From assembly GCA_963920705.1 (NCBI GenBank), contig OY987239.1, positions 5,410,371 through 5,474,370 of the forward strand: 64,000 nucleotides of DNA, read 5' to 3'. Below the pieces are notes generated by a model, which was given only the letters and a program-made list of their open reading frames with translations, was not told the DNA's origin and did not search any database. A program made the position numbers and the translations under genes. Source of the stretch: Odiellus spinosus. Its lineage: Eukaryota; Arthropoda; Arachnida; Opiliones; Phalangiidae. Positions 7,028 through 16,726 of this stretch are shown here, piece by piece (position 1 is the stretch's first letter; every line of letters begins with the position of its first letter).

Positions 7028-10000
7028 ATGTTTCCCTGTGGGGTTTGCGGCTGTGAATTTAGGAGAAAAGATGTGTTAACGAGACATGTTCGCGAACAAC
7101 ATGAGGGGTCAAATACACTTGTGATACATGTGGAAAACTTTTCGCGCGTAAAACACATTTAACGCGACATTCCCGGATACATAGAAATTCTCCTGTTACC
7201 CAACCTGTAAACGACGCTTCGTCAACCGAAAACCTATCTACGTTGCCCTAGAATGGTTCCACGCCGTCCGAGGTTGAACCCACACCTCTTGAAAAGGATG
7301 CAATTCGCCCTGAGGAGATTCTCGTCCCTGTCGAGAATGATTTTGCCTCCGGTGCAGAGGAAATGTTAGCCTTAGGGGATGCGATTCTAAGTGCTAGATT
7401 CACCCCAACTGATTGTCAGACGGACCTTGAACAATTTATGACCCCGCTCATCCCTAGTTTAATCAGATATTTGGAGCAACAGCTTATTAAAAGAAAGGGA
7501 ATTAAATGGAATATTATAATAAGAGTCCGCTATATTAAAGTACTACCCAACGGTGATGAGATGGAGCACATCCCGTACCTACGAAGTAGAACTCAGACTA
7601 CACTCTTAGCGGATGAACTTGAAAATCAGATCAACGGGTGCGTTCAAACCATTTCTAATCAGATGCAAGAATTCCAGGAGCTAGGGAGCAATTGGATGGT
7701 AGATAGAATTCTATACCTCCAAGTGGATGTTATCAAGTATCTACCCCTTGTCGCAGGCTCCTACATAAACACCACCGAGGGGGTTATAGAAACAAAAAGC
7801 GTTCTCAACATAAAATCAAACGATGGGATGTGTTTTAAATGGGCCTGCTTAGCCCATCTTCATCCTGTTGAATTGAACGCCAATCGTGTCTCCGGATATA
7901 AACAATATGAGAACGAATTAGACTGTTCGGAAATAAGCTTCCCCTTTTTACTCCACAATATGAAATTAAAAAAATTTGAAGTTAAAAACAATCTCTCGAT
8001 TAAAGTGTTTGCTTGGGAGGGAGGAGTCTTCCCCCGCTACGTCAGTGAACTGATAGTAAGCGAGGAAAGGGAGATTGATCTCCTGCTTCTGACTGAAAAA
8101 GATAAAAAACATTACTGCCTTATACGAAGCCTAAGTCGACTTCTGTCGCATTTTACCAACCACAACGGAAAAATATATGTAGAAGATGCCTACATCGGTA
8201 TTCCGGGGCAAACGCTAAAAAAATCACGCCGAACATAAAAAACATTGCTCCATCCACGCACCCCAACGAATTGAGATGCCGCTCAAAAAGCCTGTTCTAT
8301 ATTTTGAAAAATTCGAGTGGATGCAGAAGGTAAATTATTTTCTAAATTCTAGTCGGTTTCCCTATCTTACACGCTATTCGTTTAGTGTCCGTTCGTTATT
8401 TACGCCGACTTTGAGAGCATTTTAAACCGTTATCAAACTTGTTCAAATAACTCGACTCTATCCTCCTCCACAAAACTCGCCGAGCACGTTGCCTGTGGGT
8501 TCAGCTACGTAGTAATCGGACAAGATGGTAAGTCTCTGGCTTCTTGTCGTCGACCTAGTTTCTAACCAATTTCACTAGGTAAGCCCCGGCTACCTGTCAC
8601 GTATCGTGGGATAGACGCTGTCGAGGTGTTTCTTGAGAGTTTACTAATGGAGGAGGAAAATATATTGGAGATTCTACAATGGAGGAGGAAAATATATTGG
8701 AGATTCTACAAAAGAACATTCCAATGGACTTAACACCGAATGAATTAGAAGCCAGTAGAAAATCAACACACTGCTATATATGTACTGGAATTTTGACGAC
8801 AGAGGATTACGGGGTGAACGACCATTGCCATCTAACAGATGAGTTTTAAAATTATTTAGCTTATTAGTTCTGTATTTCATTATCCTTCATTTTAAGTAGC
8901 TTTCGTGGTCGCGCTCATAACAGCTGTAACCTCAAGATGCGGATGGACAAAAAAATACCTGTTGTTCTTCACAATATGTCCAAGTAAATATCTCCAATCC
9001 CATTATAAGTACTGATTATTTTTATAATCTTCACCCTCTCTTTAAAGCTACGATTCGCATCTGATCCTACAGAAGATGGGTATTTTCAAGGAGCAGAATA
9101 TAGAGGTCATCCCAAATAACTCCGAACGATATATCTGCATCGGATTTAGCTGTCTACAATTTATAGATTCAATGAGATTTATGCCAGCCTCGCTCGACAC
9201 CCTGGTTCAAAATTTGGCTCAGGACGGGATCAACAAATTTAGCATCCTCGCTGCATCGTATAACCCTGAGCAAGTATGTTTAGCTCTCAAGAAGCTGTCA
9301 TACCCCTATGACTATATGGACTCGATGGCACGGTTTGAGGAGACTCAATTACCACCTAAAGAAGCTTTTTATAATATTCTAACCGACGAGCATATATCCG
9401 ATGAAAATTACCAACACACTCGGGATGTTTGGGAGAAATTTGAAATAAAAAATCTTGGAGATCTTCACGACACATATGTTCAAATTGATACGCTACAGTT
9501 GGCGTGTGTTTTCGAGGAATTTAGAATCATGTGTTTGGATTATTATCGCTTAGACCCTGCACATTCATACACAGGACCAGGATTAGCCTGGGAAGCCGCC
9601 CTCCTGAAGACACGTGTAAAATTAGATTTGCTGTTGGATCCGGATATCCATCTCTTTATCGGTAGTTTCATTTATATTTATTCTTAATACTTGACATTAA
9701 TGTTTTCCTGTATTGTAGAACGTGGGATTAGAGGTGGTGTATCTCTGATAAGCAATCGATACGCCGAAGCTAATAACAAATATCTCCCCGATCACGACGA
9801 ATCCAAACCTAGCAACTATATCGTATATTTAGACATAAACAATTTATATGGTAAATATAATAATTGGAAATCTCCAATAATTTCAAGCTCATTTTTTTTT
9901 ATAATAAGGCAAAGTTATGAAGGACTACCTCCCGATGAACAACTTCGGGTGGATCGACCCCGATAGTGATCTTCTGGCCTACACACTGAAGTATATTTTG

Positions 10001-11396
10001 AATCTGCCAGACGATTCACCATATGGATTCATCCTAGAGGTTGATTTGGACTACCCGGAGGAGCTACACAACACCCATAATTGTTTCCCTCTCGCACCGG
10101 AAACTAGGATAATAACGATCGACATGTTTTCCCCGACCTACAAATTGCTAATGACGAAGAACGGTCTCCCCTTAAAAGACACACTACCTAAACTCCTACC
10201 GACCTTAGATAGCAAGTCGAACTACGTTACACATTATAGGAATCTTAAATATTATATCTCTCAGGGTTTGAAATTAAAAAAAGTACATAGAGTACTATCG
10301 CTCGGTCAAGGACCTTGGCTTAGTCCATACATTGATTTCAACACGGAAAAGAGGAAGATCGCCACTACAGAATTTCAACGGGATTTTTTTAAGCTGATGA
10401 ACAACAGGTATAAAGCGCACGAAATTCATTCAATTATTTTTATTAATTCCTGTAATACATTAGCGTTTTCGGTAAAACGATGGAGAATTTTCGAAACAGA
10501 ATTGATTTCACCCTCGTGCAGACAGCTGAAAAAGCAACCAAAAAAGCATCGTCGCCCGCCTTTCAAAAGTTCATTGTGTACCATAATGAATTGGTCGGGA
10601 TTCAACGAGCTAAATCATTTCTTTATCTAAATAGACCCATATTCACGGGCTTCTCGATTTTAGATCTCGCCAAGTTATTTCTGTATAAATTCCACTATGA
10701 TTTTATCAAGGAGAAATACGGCGGCAACGCGGTACTACAGTTTACTGATACGGGTATTAGTTTATCTTTAACGCTATTTGCCGCATACTAACTTTTTCAT
10801 TCATAGATAGCTTAATGTACGATATAAAAACCGAGGACGTGTACGCCGACTTCAAAAAGCATGGCGATCGGTTTGATTTCTCGGGCTACCCAAAATCGCA
10901 CCCCCTTTTCAGCGACACCAATAAGAAGGTTCTGGGTAAAATGAAAGACGAGATGAACGGTGGGATTATAAAAGGTGATTTTGTGGATAAGTTTCTGTAT
11001 TAAATATGTGCTAATGTATTTTTTCTATCTCTATTAGAATTCGTCGGACTTCGACCGAAACTTTATTCCATTTTATCTGAGGTGGGGGAGAAGAAGACTG
11101 CAAAGGGGATCTGTCGCCGCATCGTGAAACGTTCTATCCACCACTCAGATTACCGTGAATGCTTATTCGGTGAGGCTGAGACATCCTGCGTTATGAAAAG
11201 GATTGTCAGCGACAAGCACAACCTATACACAGTTAGCCAAAGAAAGAAGGCGCTATCCGCCTGCGATAACAAGAAATACATTCTTCCTGGGGGGATACGA
11301 ACCCTATCATACGGTCATCGTTTAATAAAAAAATTTAACGACCGAGTTAGGGAAATAAATAAAAATAATAAAGTTGGAATAAAAAATAAGTATTGA
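7028..11396 (+). pseudogene. polB: Protein-primed family B DNA polymerase with nine short introns and several lesions
   Basis: Exons as I place them: 7028-8329, 8386-8527, 8579-8842, 8900-8983, 9048-9661, 9719-9850, 9909-10407, 10464-10753, 10807-10974, 11038-11396. The nine introns are 51-64 bp, all GT...AG, and their phases fit one continuous frame. In order, the protein has two N-terminal C2H2 fingers, a long N-domain, a degenerate Cys/His region, exonuclease motif I (YADFES), motif II (MSNYDSH), and polymerase motifs A (LDINNLYG), B (KLMNNSVFG) and C (FTDTDS). Lesions are a frame break near 7105-7113, a TAG at 7249-7251, two single-base shifts near 8178-8187 and at the A7 run 8217-8223, and a 32-bp tandem duplication at 8647-8710 that shifts the frame. 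From 8711 to the end the spliced frame is open. This enzyme copies the element from protein-primed ends. Confidence 0.9.
8647..8710 (+). repeat. 32-bp tandem duplication inside PolB exon 3
   Basis: The unit beginning ATGGAGGAGGAAAAT is present twice in direct succession (8647-8678 and 8679-8710) with no difference. Because 32 is not a multiple of three, it breaks the polymerase frame. The perfect identity marks it as a recent event. Confidence 0.9.
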
Positions 11397-11440
11397 AGAT
11401 TGTTGATATGAAATTAAAAAAATTATAATTTCATTGAAAA
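11397..11440. terminator. Hairpin between the convergent PolB and protease genes
   Basis: ATGAAATTA and TAATTTCAT arms flank an A/T-rich loop in the gap between the PolB stop (11396) and the end of the minus-strand protease. AATAAA motifs overlap the end of PolB (about 11354 and 11379). It probably serves as the shared 3' end region for both strands. Confidence 0.4.
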
Positions 11441-11875
11441 TCTTTTGTACATAAATTCTTTTATCATATTGTCGTTAGAAATTGGGTTCTTAGAAAACCT
11501 GGATATAATGTTGTACATTTTAACACCACGACATCTATTGAGACTGAAATATATCGAATACCCCCCACAGGTCCAACTCTTATTCCCTTGTAACTGCAAA
11601 GAATTATACGAAATCATTCGACTATTTTTCTCCGCGAATTCATTAAATTTAAACATGTCGGGAGGGTTTCCATAACTTTCAAAAAACTCTTAAGTTTTTC
11701 GAGCTAGTAAAATACATAAGACACCAATGTTCTCCGTCCTCGCGGTATTTACGATAAAAAGCGATGGGAATGATTGCACGGTTTTTGGTAGAGTATTTGA
11801 CGCGAACACACCACGAAAAATATCCCTGGTGTATTTATCGTTCTCTAATATGTTCTTTATTTGCGTAGTGTCCAT
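11423..11875 (-). pseudogene. Adenain-like cysteine protease (virion maturation protease), frameshifted
   Basis: The start MDTTQIKNILENDKYT at 11875 begins one base after the MCP stop. The first frame runs through FRGVFASNTLPKTV and SLFIVNT, then breaks near 11727. The expected catalytic His (HWC) is in the next frame. A second break falls in the A6 run at 11681-11686, before ESYGNPPDMF. The last frame has the Gln and Cys part (LQGNKSWTCGGYSIYF). The His, Gln and Cys residues are thus all preserved but lie in three frames. The family cleaves capsid precursors. The damage looks recent because residues around each break remain conserved. Confidence 0.85.
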
Positions 11876-11876
11876 T

Positions 11877-13202
11877 CTAATCAACGACGATAACGGTTCT
11901 GTTCTTATCAATTTCAATGAGCGACTGAAATTCAGCGTAAACAATTACAGCCACAGTCTCCGTAAGAGGCGCCGCGAATTTCAATTCAAGTCTTAAATTC
12001 CCGTTTTTAACCAAATGGAAATGGGAAGCGTTTGAAGTTAAATCCACTGTAAGATCGAAGCAATAAAGGCAGTTACCGCCGGCAAAATCATCCCGACTTA
12101 TTTGATTACCCTCGTCAAGTTGGAACTGCCCCGTCATTAAAGTTAAATTATCATACGCCTGGATAAAACTATTCTGACCGAAATTTGGAGTAAGTGGTTT
12201 GTGGGGGACGCTACTCCCGTCGATAGACAGCCCAATATGATTTAAATTAAAATTTTGAAAGTTAAACGGACATAACTTTAGTTCCCCTAAGTAGGCGCTT
12301 TGCGAGACTAAGCCGATAACAATTTTCTTGGGGGTTGAGCCTGTGAAAAGGTGACCTTGAACTACGCTCATATTTCCCGTAGGTATAGAGAAAGACGTAC
12401 ACTCTGTTCTATTAATTGGATATTTCGCTCTAGCTACCTGTATCACTTTGGCATGTGCGAGACCGATTTCGGGGATAAGCTTCATTTTTCTGATATACAG
12501 CGCGGCAGACTTAATTTCAACGCGACCCGTTACATCACCGTGTAGACAGAAATCGAAGTTCGGCTTCCCGAAAACGAATTTCAAATCTACTAAATTTAGT
12601 AGATATCGTGGTTGTTGGCATAAATCCATATGCAAACCACCGATCATATCAATTAAACCACTCTGGGCAAATTTAGCTCTTTTTTGAAACCCTTCGTTAG
12701 CGTCAAAATTATCGAAAAATTCCGCTGTATCCCGATAATATAGAGAGCTCGTCAGATGGCTATTTTTAGCCGGATCCCCGTATGTTAACAGCGTTTGAAT
12801 CATACTTTTATATGGATAATTTTGAGAAGAGGGGGTAACAGACTTCTCGTTTAAGTAAAGGTGAACCTCGGGGAACATGCTATGCAGAAATAAATTGGTT
12901 GGAGCCAGATTATCCATCGGGGTCGTTACAGTACCGTCGTTGGCATAAATCGTAGCTAGCGGGTGGGAGCCGCTGCTTTTCTTAATTTCCACTTGAACGT
13001 GCAGCAGAGTTTTTGATAGATCGACGTAAGTCTCGGAGTTCCCGTTGATATGGAAAGTTAAAGATGAATTATTCGAAATACTTGATATTGGATAATGCTC
13101 AACCCATTCTCCTGATATGACACTCGTCTGGGTCATAGGTACTTCGAATAGGTTGAGTTCGGAATTTACGCAGCTATTCGAGTGGGGGTGTAGTAAGGCC
13201 AT
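11877..13202 (-). CDS. Major capsid protein, double jelly-roll type, 441 aa
   Basis: The ORF is intact and of normal length for Polinton and adintovirus MCPs. It begins MALLHPHSNSCVNSELNLFE and continues with VPMTQTSVISGEWVEHYPI. The N-terminal third has FLHSMFPEVHLYLNEK and YPYKSMIQTLLTYG, where the family is most conserved. The C-terminus ends with ETVAVIVYAEFQSLIEID. The protein should form trimeric capsomers with two vertical jelly rolls. It lies between the core protein (2 bp from its stop) and the protease (1 bp), as in a shared late transcript. No lesion is visible. Confidence 0.93.
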   Translation of the reverse strand: MALLHPHSNSCVNSELNLFEVPMTQTSVISGEWVEHYPISSISNNSSLTFHINGNSETYVDLSKTLLHVQVEIKKSSGSHPLATIYANDGTVTTPMDNLAPTNLFLHSMFPEVHLYLNEKSVTPSSQNYPYKSMIQTLLTYGDPAKNSHLTSSLYYRDTAEFFDNFDANEGFQKRAKFAQSGLIDMIGGLHMDLCQQPRYLLNLVDLKFVFGKPNFDFCLHGDVTGRVEIKSAALYIRKMKLIPEIGLAHAKVIQVARAKYPINRTECTSFSIPTGNMSVVQGHLFTGSTPKKIVIGLVSQSAYLGELKLCPFNFQNFNLNHIGLSIDGSSVPHKPLTPNFGQNSFIQAYDNLTLMTGQFQLDEGNQISRDDFAGGNCLYCFDLTVDLTSNASHFHLVKNGNLRLELKFAAPLTETVAVIVYAEFQSLIEIDKNRTVIVVD

Positions 13203-13204
13203 TT

Positions 13205-13645
13205 CTATCTTGAAAAAATATCAGATGGAGAAGGGAATCGTCGAGGTGCTCTCTTCTTCCTAGCCTTCCTTAATGTGGTCGGGGATTTTTTGGCACGCTT
13301 CTTTTTAAGTCCCGAACCTATCATATCTTGGATGGCTTCGGAGGCGGCGGAAATAGTTTCTTTCCCTGCCATTTTCGAGCGGGATCTTAACGACGCTTTC
13401 ACAGGTATACCACTCGCGACATCACCCACGACCTTCCCTCCTGTATTTAATAATTTCTTCCCCAAGTACGATAAACCCCTTTTAAGTAACGGCATAGCGC
13501 TGCGAAAGGCGGACGCTAAAATGTTACCCAAACCATAACCCCTTTGTACGCTTATGCCCTGATATACAGGAATCGAACCGTATCCGGCCTGATTTAAAAA
13601 TAAATTTTCATATTCCTCCACGGTATGGTTTACCGGCGTCCTCAT
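13205..13645 (-). CDS. Polinton core protein, adenovirus pVI/pX-like, 146 aa
   Basis: The N-terminus has a tyrosine-rich EEYENLFLNQAGYG. The conserved IPVYQGISVQRGYGLG follows, then an amphipathic stretch (LASAFRSAMPLLKRGLSYLG). The C-terminal half is strongly basic (GLKKKRAKKSP, RKARKKRAPRR). The GYGLG segment plus a basic tail is typical of a small Polinton protein that I take to be the counterpart of adenoviral membrane-lytic or DNA-condensing core proteins. That role is inferred. It lies immediately upstream of the MCP, and the remnant at 3655-3825 is a relative. Confidence 0.8.
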   Translation of the reverse strand: MRTPVNHTVEEYENLFLNQAGYGSIPVYQGISVQRGYGLGNILASAFRSAMPLLKRGLSYLGKKLLNTGGKVVGDVASGIPVKASLRSRSKMAGKETISAASEAIQDMIGSGLKKKRAKKSPTTLRKARKKRAPRRFPSPSDIFSR

Positions 13646-13704
13646 GATGTTGACCGTACGTTTATCTCTATGCGAGTGACCGCAGATAGAGGGGTGTCTT
13701 ACTA

Positions 13705-14432
13705 TTATAGCCGAAACCAGGATCTCAGAGGTCTGAAATGCAGAGTCGCGTGAATCTTACCACGCTCGAATTGAACAGGGTTTCCGAGGTCATCCATAAT
13801 ATTTATTTCGATTGTCTGTATTTGGTGTGACGCCACGGGAATATAGTGTGGCCGTGTAAATATAGCGTCTATCGTCTCGCCGTCCTGTCCCCTAACACTA
13901 ATTAATCTAAGAAGTGGATTGTTTTCTCAGCGACGTCTGAGTATACGAACAGGGAATGTAAGGACGCGTGCCCTTGCAGAAGATTCTATCCTTATAACCT
14001 TCCCCGCATCTTCGCGGGTGAAGCCTAACATATTAGCACTGTGGGTGGGTATGTCCAATTTAACCCCATCTTTTAGCTCGACGGAAACACGTTTACTGAG
14101 CACCCCGTAACTGAACGTCACCCCGTTCCCACTACTAAGTTCAATCATCTCCAGTAGTTCGTGAACCGTGTTATAATTTCCAGATGGAATCTGAATTAAC
14201 CGCTGAAATTTGAATCCCGGGTTCCCGGGTTTACCTTCAGTCCAACTAAGTATGAAGTACTCTTGCTTTACGTTGTTCCAACTATGGGTTAGGATAACTC
14301 TGAAAGGCCTACTTCGTAGGGTCCCGAAAATTTCACTATTTCCGGGAGATAGGTTCGGAATTTGCTGACGGTATTATTGGGGAAGTAATCCATCGAAGAA
14401 TCTGAGGGGAGCGTGATATAGAAACTGCTCAT
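13705..14432 (-). pseudogene. Minor capsid (penton-type, single jelly-roll) protein, frameshifted
   Basis: The start MSSFYITLPSDSSMDYFPNN overlaps the integrase stop by 4 bases (ATGA). The family signature EVGLSELS is reached, and then a stop appears at 14289-14291. The expected continuation (HSWNNV) lies in the next frame. That frame carries GFKFQRLIQIPSGNYNT to SANMLGFTREDAG. Two more shifts near 13950 and 13925 are needed to reach SLFVYSDV and then NPLLRLISVRG ... HFRPLRSWFRL at the 3' end. All parts are well conserved, so the breaks are young. The protein would sit at the capsid vertices. Confidence 0.85.
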
Positions 14433-15499
14433 TGTAGATCAACTTCTCTAACCCAATCGTTAAAACGGGAATTAAAGCCCAGGAACTTTACAAAAAGGTC
14501 AACCGTGTTGTCGGGATTTCTTCTTCTCTTTATTACTTTTTCGATCTTAAACGCGAATGTGGCTAGGTCTTTGTAAACCTTTAGAACCTGCTCGGAGTAA
14601 AAAGTTCCTAAAACTGGTTCAGACTTTAAATCTTCGAGCATATATACCGGCGGTTTCCGCGGTAGTCTTTTAACCACCCTGAACAGCTCCTCCGAAAAGT
14701 TTGGTTGGTACCCCTTTTCGAAAAGCTGCTTACTCCTTCTTATTCGAACAATATCCCCCACCTCCAGCGTGTAGGGAATTGGCATAGTCTGTCTTTGATC
14801 TCCATATAGTATTTCCCAAACTCCTTTGGTGTTTTGTGACGTCACTTCTACCGGTTTGCATTTGATAGCGGAATGGTATGAATTGTTGTAGCTAGAAACC
14901 AAATCTTGAAGGACGTCTGTGTATTTTAATGTACCCTTACCCGTAAAATATCGATACATTTTTGTTTGTATTGTACGATTCCATCTCTCGATCACGGCAC
15001 ACTTAATTTCCGAGTGATGGGTGTAGAATTTTATTCCCCGTTGTTTCAACTCTTTTTGAACTGCTTGGGCTATAAACTCAGATCCATGATCTGTATTCAA
15101 AGAGGCGGGGCTTCTCCCCCGATCGAATATTTGGACCAGCGCCTTGGCGATCGTCTCACCGCTCTTGTTATTGACGGCTTCGATGAACCCCATTTTACTA
15201 AAAACGTCAATACAGGATAAAAGATAGCGTTTCCCCTCGTTATGTTTGGAAATACGTTGCACGTCGATTAAATCAGCCTGCCAGAGGGCGTCCACACCAC
15301 TAGATATAGTTTTATTCCGTTGAAACCGTATTCTTGCGGGCTTATGTAAACCGTAAGCATCTTGGTGGGCCAGATATTCTCTGACGTTTTTTATCGTAAA
15401 ATCAAGCCCCCTTTCTCGAGCCGAGCGATGTAGTCCTAAAACACTGGCGTACCCTCCAGGATCTGCGACATTATAATAAATACCGTCTAATTTATCCAT
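14429..15499 (-). CDS. Retroviral-type DDE integrase with C-terminal chromodomain, 356 aa
   Basis: The ORF is intact. The catalytic core has Asp76 in WQADLIDVQ, Asp137 in LNTDHGSEF and Glu171 in VIERWNRTIQ. Spacings are 60 and 33 residues, close to the D,D-35-E pattern. An SH3-like part (VGDIVRIRR) is near 247-255. The C-terminus (about 317-355) has a chromodomain layout (FKIEKVIKRRR, VKFLGFNSRFNDWV). The enzyme inserts the element and makes the 6-bp duplications seen at its ends. The stop overlaps the start of the minor capsid gene by 4 bp, and the start overlaps the small membrane protein by 8 bp, so these genes are probably co-transcribed. Confidence 0.95.
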   Translation of the reverse strand: MDKLDGIYYNVADPGGYASVLGLHRSARERGLDFTIKNVREYLAHQDAYGLHKPARIRFQRNKTISSGVDALWQADLIDVQRISKHNEGKRYLLSCIDVFSKMGFIEAVNNKSGETIAKALVQIFDRGRSPASLNTDHGSEFIAQAVQKELKQRGIKFYTHHSEIKCAVIERWNRTIQTKMYRYFTGKGTLKYTDVLQDLVSSYNNSYHSAIKCKPVEVTSQNTKGVWEILYGDQRQTMPIPYTLEVGDIVRIRRSKQLFEKGYQPNFSEELFRVVKRLPRKPPVYMLEDLKSEPVLGTFYSEQVLKVYKDLATFAFKIEKVIKRRRNPDNTVDLFVKFLGFNSRFNDWVREVDLQ

Positions 15500-15686
15500 T
15501 TAAAGTGAAATTGTTATTACCGGTCTCGCGAGGGTGTGAGAAATACTCAAATAAAAAGTCGGATACTTGTATTATAATTATTACTAATAATATTAATAGA
15601 GCTGTAAGAGCTTTTGGGGATTTTCTAAAAAAGTCGAGCAGTTGTGTTAACGTAGAAGCGGTCAAAACTTCCGCGCAACCTTCCAT
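15492..15686 (-). CDS. Small single-pass membrane protein, 64 aa
   Basis: From the ATG at 15686 the protein has a short N-terminal part with LTQLLDFFRKSPK. A strongly hydrophobic segment (ALTALLILLVIIIIQVSDFL, about residues 27-46) follows, then a polar tail. It overlaps the integrase start by 8 bp. An upstream in-frame ATG (15767) would extend it but falls inside the neighbouring gene. No family is recognised. Polintons and adintoviruses often carry a small membrane protein in the late cluster, and this may be one. Confidence 0.5.
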   Translation of the reverse strand: MEGCAEVLTASTLTQLLDFFRKSPKALTALLILLVIIIIQVSDFLFEYFSHPRETGNNNFTLNG

Positions 15687-15751
15687 GTTAGTGTCTACAA
15701 TTGAAATAAATGATATCGGTGGAGGGTAAAATGTTTTATTTGCTAAAAATA

Positions 15752-16345
15752 TTATACATAAACCCAAGTCTTCGATCTTGAGGGTGGAGTGTTTAAAATA
15801 ATCGAATTAATAAACGATTTTCTCGCCGGGTTTTTAATGATCTTTTTTGGAACATTATATTTATTTAACATCTTGTAAAACATCTCGAAACCTTCAGGGT
15901 TCGTTACACCGTTGCTTTTCCTAACTCCATCGTAAATTAAATCAACTACATTCGTTCCAGTTACAGGATGCCTGGAAATTTCCAGTTCACCCAGTTTGGA
16001 CCATGTTAAATCCTTTTGCCTCTCGATCCAGTTGTATAGCGTTATGCCGTCATTAACCAGGCTACTGGGTAATCCAGTAGCAATCTCAGCAATCCAGGAT
16101 GTCTTTTTCTCCGACGGCTTTTCCGTCGCTGTCTTCTCCACGGTTCTTCGATTGGAATTTAGATATCTTTGGAGAGTTTGGTTATATAACGCTAATTTGT
16201 CTGACTCTGAAATTGTGTTATTCTCTAGGATATTTTTCATATCCCTATCAAGACTAGGTGCTTCAAGCTCCTCCCTTTTTTCTTCCGAAGAGTTTTTTAA
16301 CCGCTTAAGAACATCCTCCGAAACCAATAACATTTTTCTAGCCAT
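15752..16345 (-). CDS. Conserved Polinton protein with coiled-coil-like N-terminus, 197 aa
   Basis: It starts MARKMLLVSEDVLKRLKNSS. A charged helical segment follows, with ENNTISESDKLALYNQTLQRYL near residues 40-62. This KxxLYxQxLQRYL block is one I recall from uncharacterised Polinton proteins of many animals. The C-terminal half has DLTWSKLGELEISRHPVTG, then GFEMFYKMLNKYNVP and a basic end. The ORF is intact. A TATATAAAT motif at about 16358-16368 lies just upstream on the minus strand. It could be a virion or assembly protein given its place among the late genes, but that is inference. Confidence 0.6.
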   Translation of the reverse strand: MARKMLLVSEDVLKRLKNSSEEKREELEAPSLDRDMKNILENNTISESDKLALYNQTLQRYLNSNRRTVEKTATEKPSEKKTSWIAEIATGLPSSLVNDGITLYNWIERQKDLTWSKLGELEISRHPVTGTNVVDLIYDGVRKSNGVTNPEGFEMFYKMLNKYNVPKKIIKNPARKSFINSIILNTPPSRSKTWVYV

Positions 16346-16376
16346 TACTGTGTTTTAATTATATTTATATATTACG

Positions 16377-16723
16377 CTAGATGGCCCTGCTTATGGCCGC
16401 ACCTGTTATAGATCCTAATACCGAGAGCAGGGGTGCCAATAACAGAGGTAAAAACCACCATTTTGTACTAGAATTTTTTTCTTTTTAGAAACTGGAATAT
16501 TTTCTGAAATACTTCGAATAAATTCGCGATGTTTAGCTAGCCGCTTCTTCTCTGCGACTGATAATTTGACATTCCCGCTTAGTATATTTAAACAACATTC
16601 CGTCAAAGCTAGAATCTCATCCCTTTTGGCTAGCTGTATTATGGCTCGACGCTGTTTGGTGTTACATACGCATAAAAACTTTAAAAACTCGATATTATGC
16701 TTTAATTTTTCTGATTTATTCAT
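16377..16723 (-). pseudogene. Small conserved Polinton protein, frameshifted near its end
   Basis: The reading frame from 16723 has NTKQRRAIIQLAKRDEI, a Cys/Leu-rich helix (ECCLNILSGNVKLS), AEKKRLAKHREFIRSI and a KKKK run before ILVQNGGF. After the T5 run (A5 on plus, 16450-16454) the frame shifts and ends early. The other frame continues with a hydrophobic tail (LPLLLAPLLSVLGSITG) to a stop at 16377-16379. The conserved KQRRAI...KK...NGGF followed by a hydrophobic end is a layout I recall from other Polintons. Its role is unknown. It starts 4 bp after the ATPase stop. Confidence 0.65.
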
Positions 16724-16726
16724 GTC

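Noticed and set aside
8170-8240. A tenth PolB intron at the N-domain break
   Set aside because: Family residues (CLHRYS, then HCSIHAPQ) continue through the stretch in shifted frames, so single-base losses explain it better than an intron.
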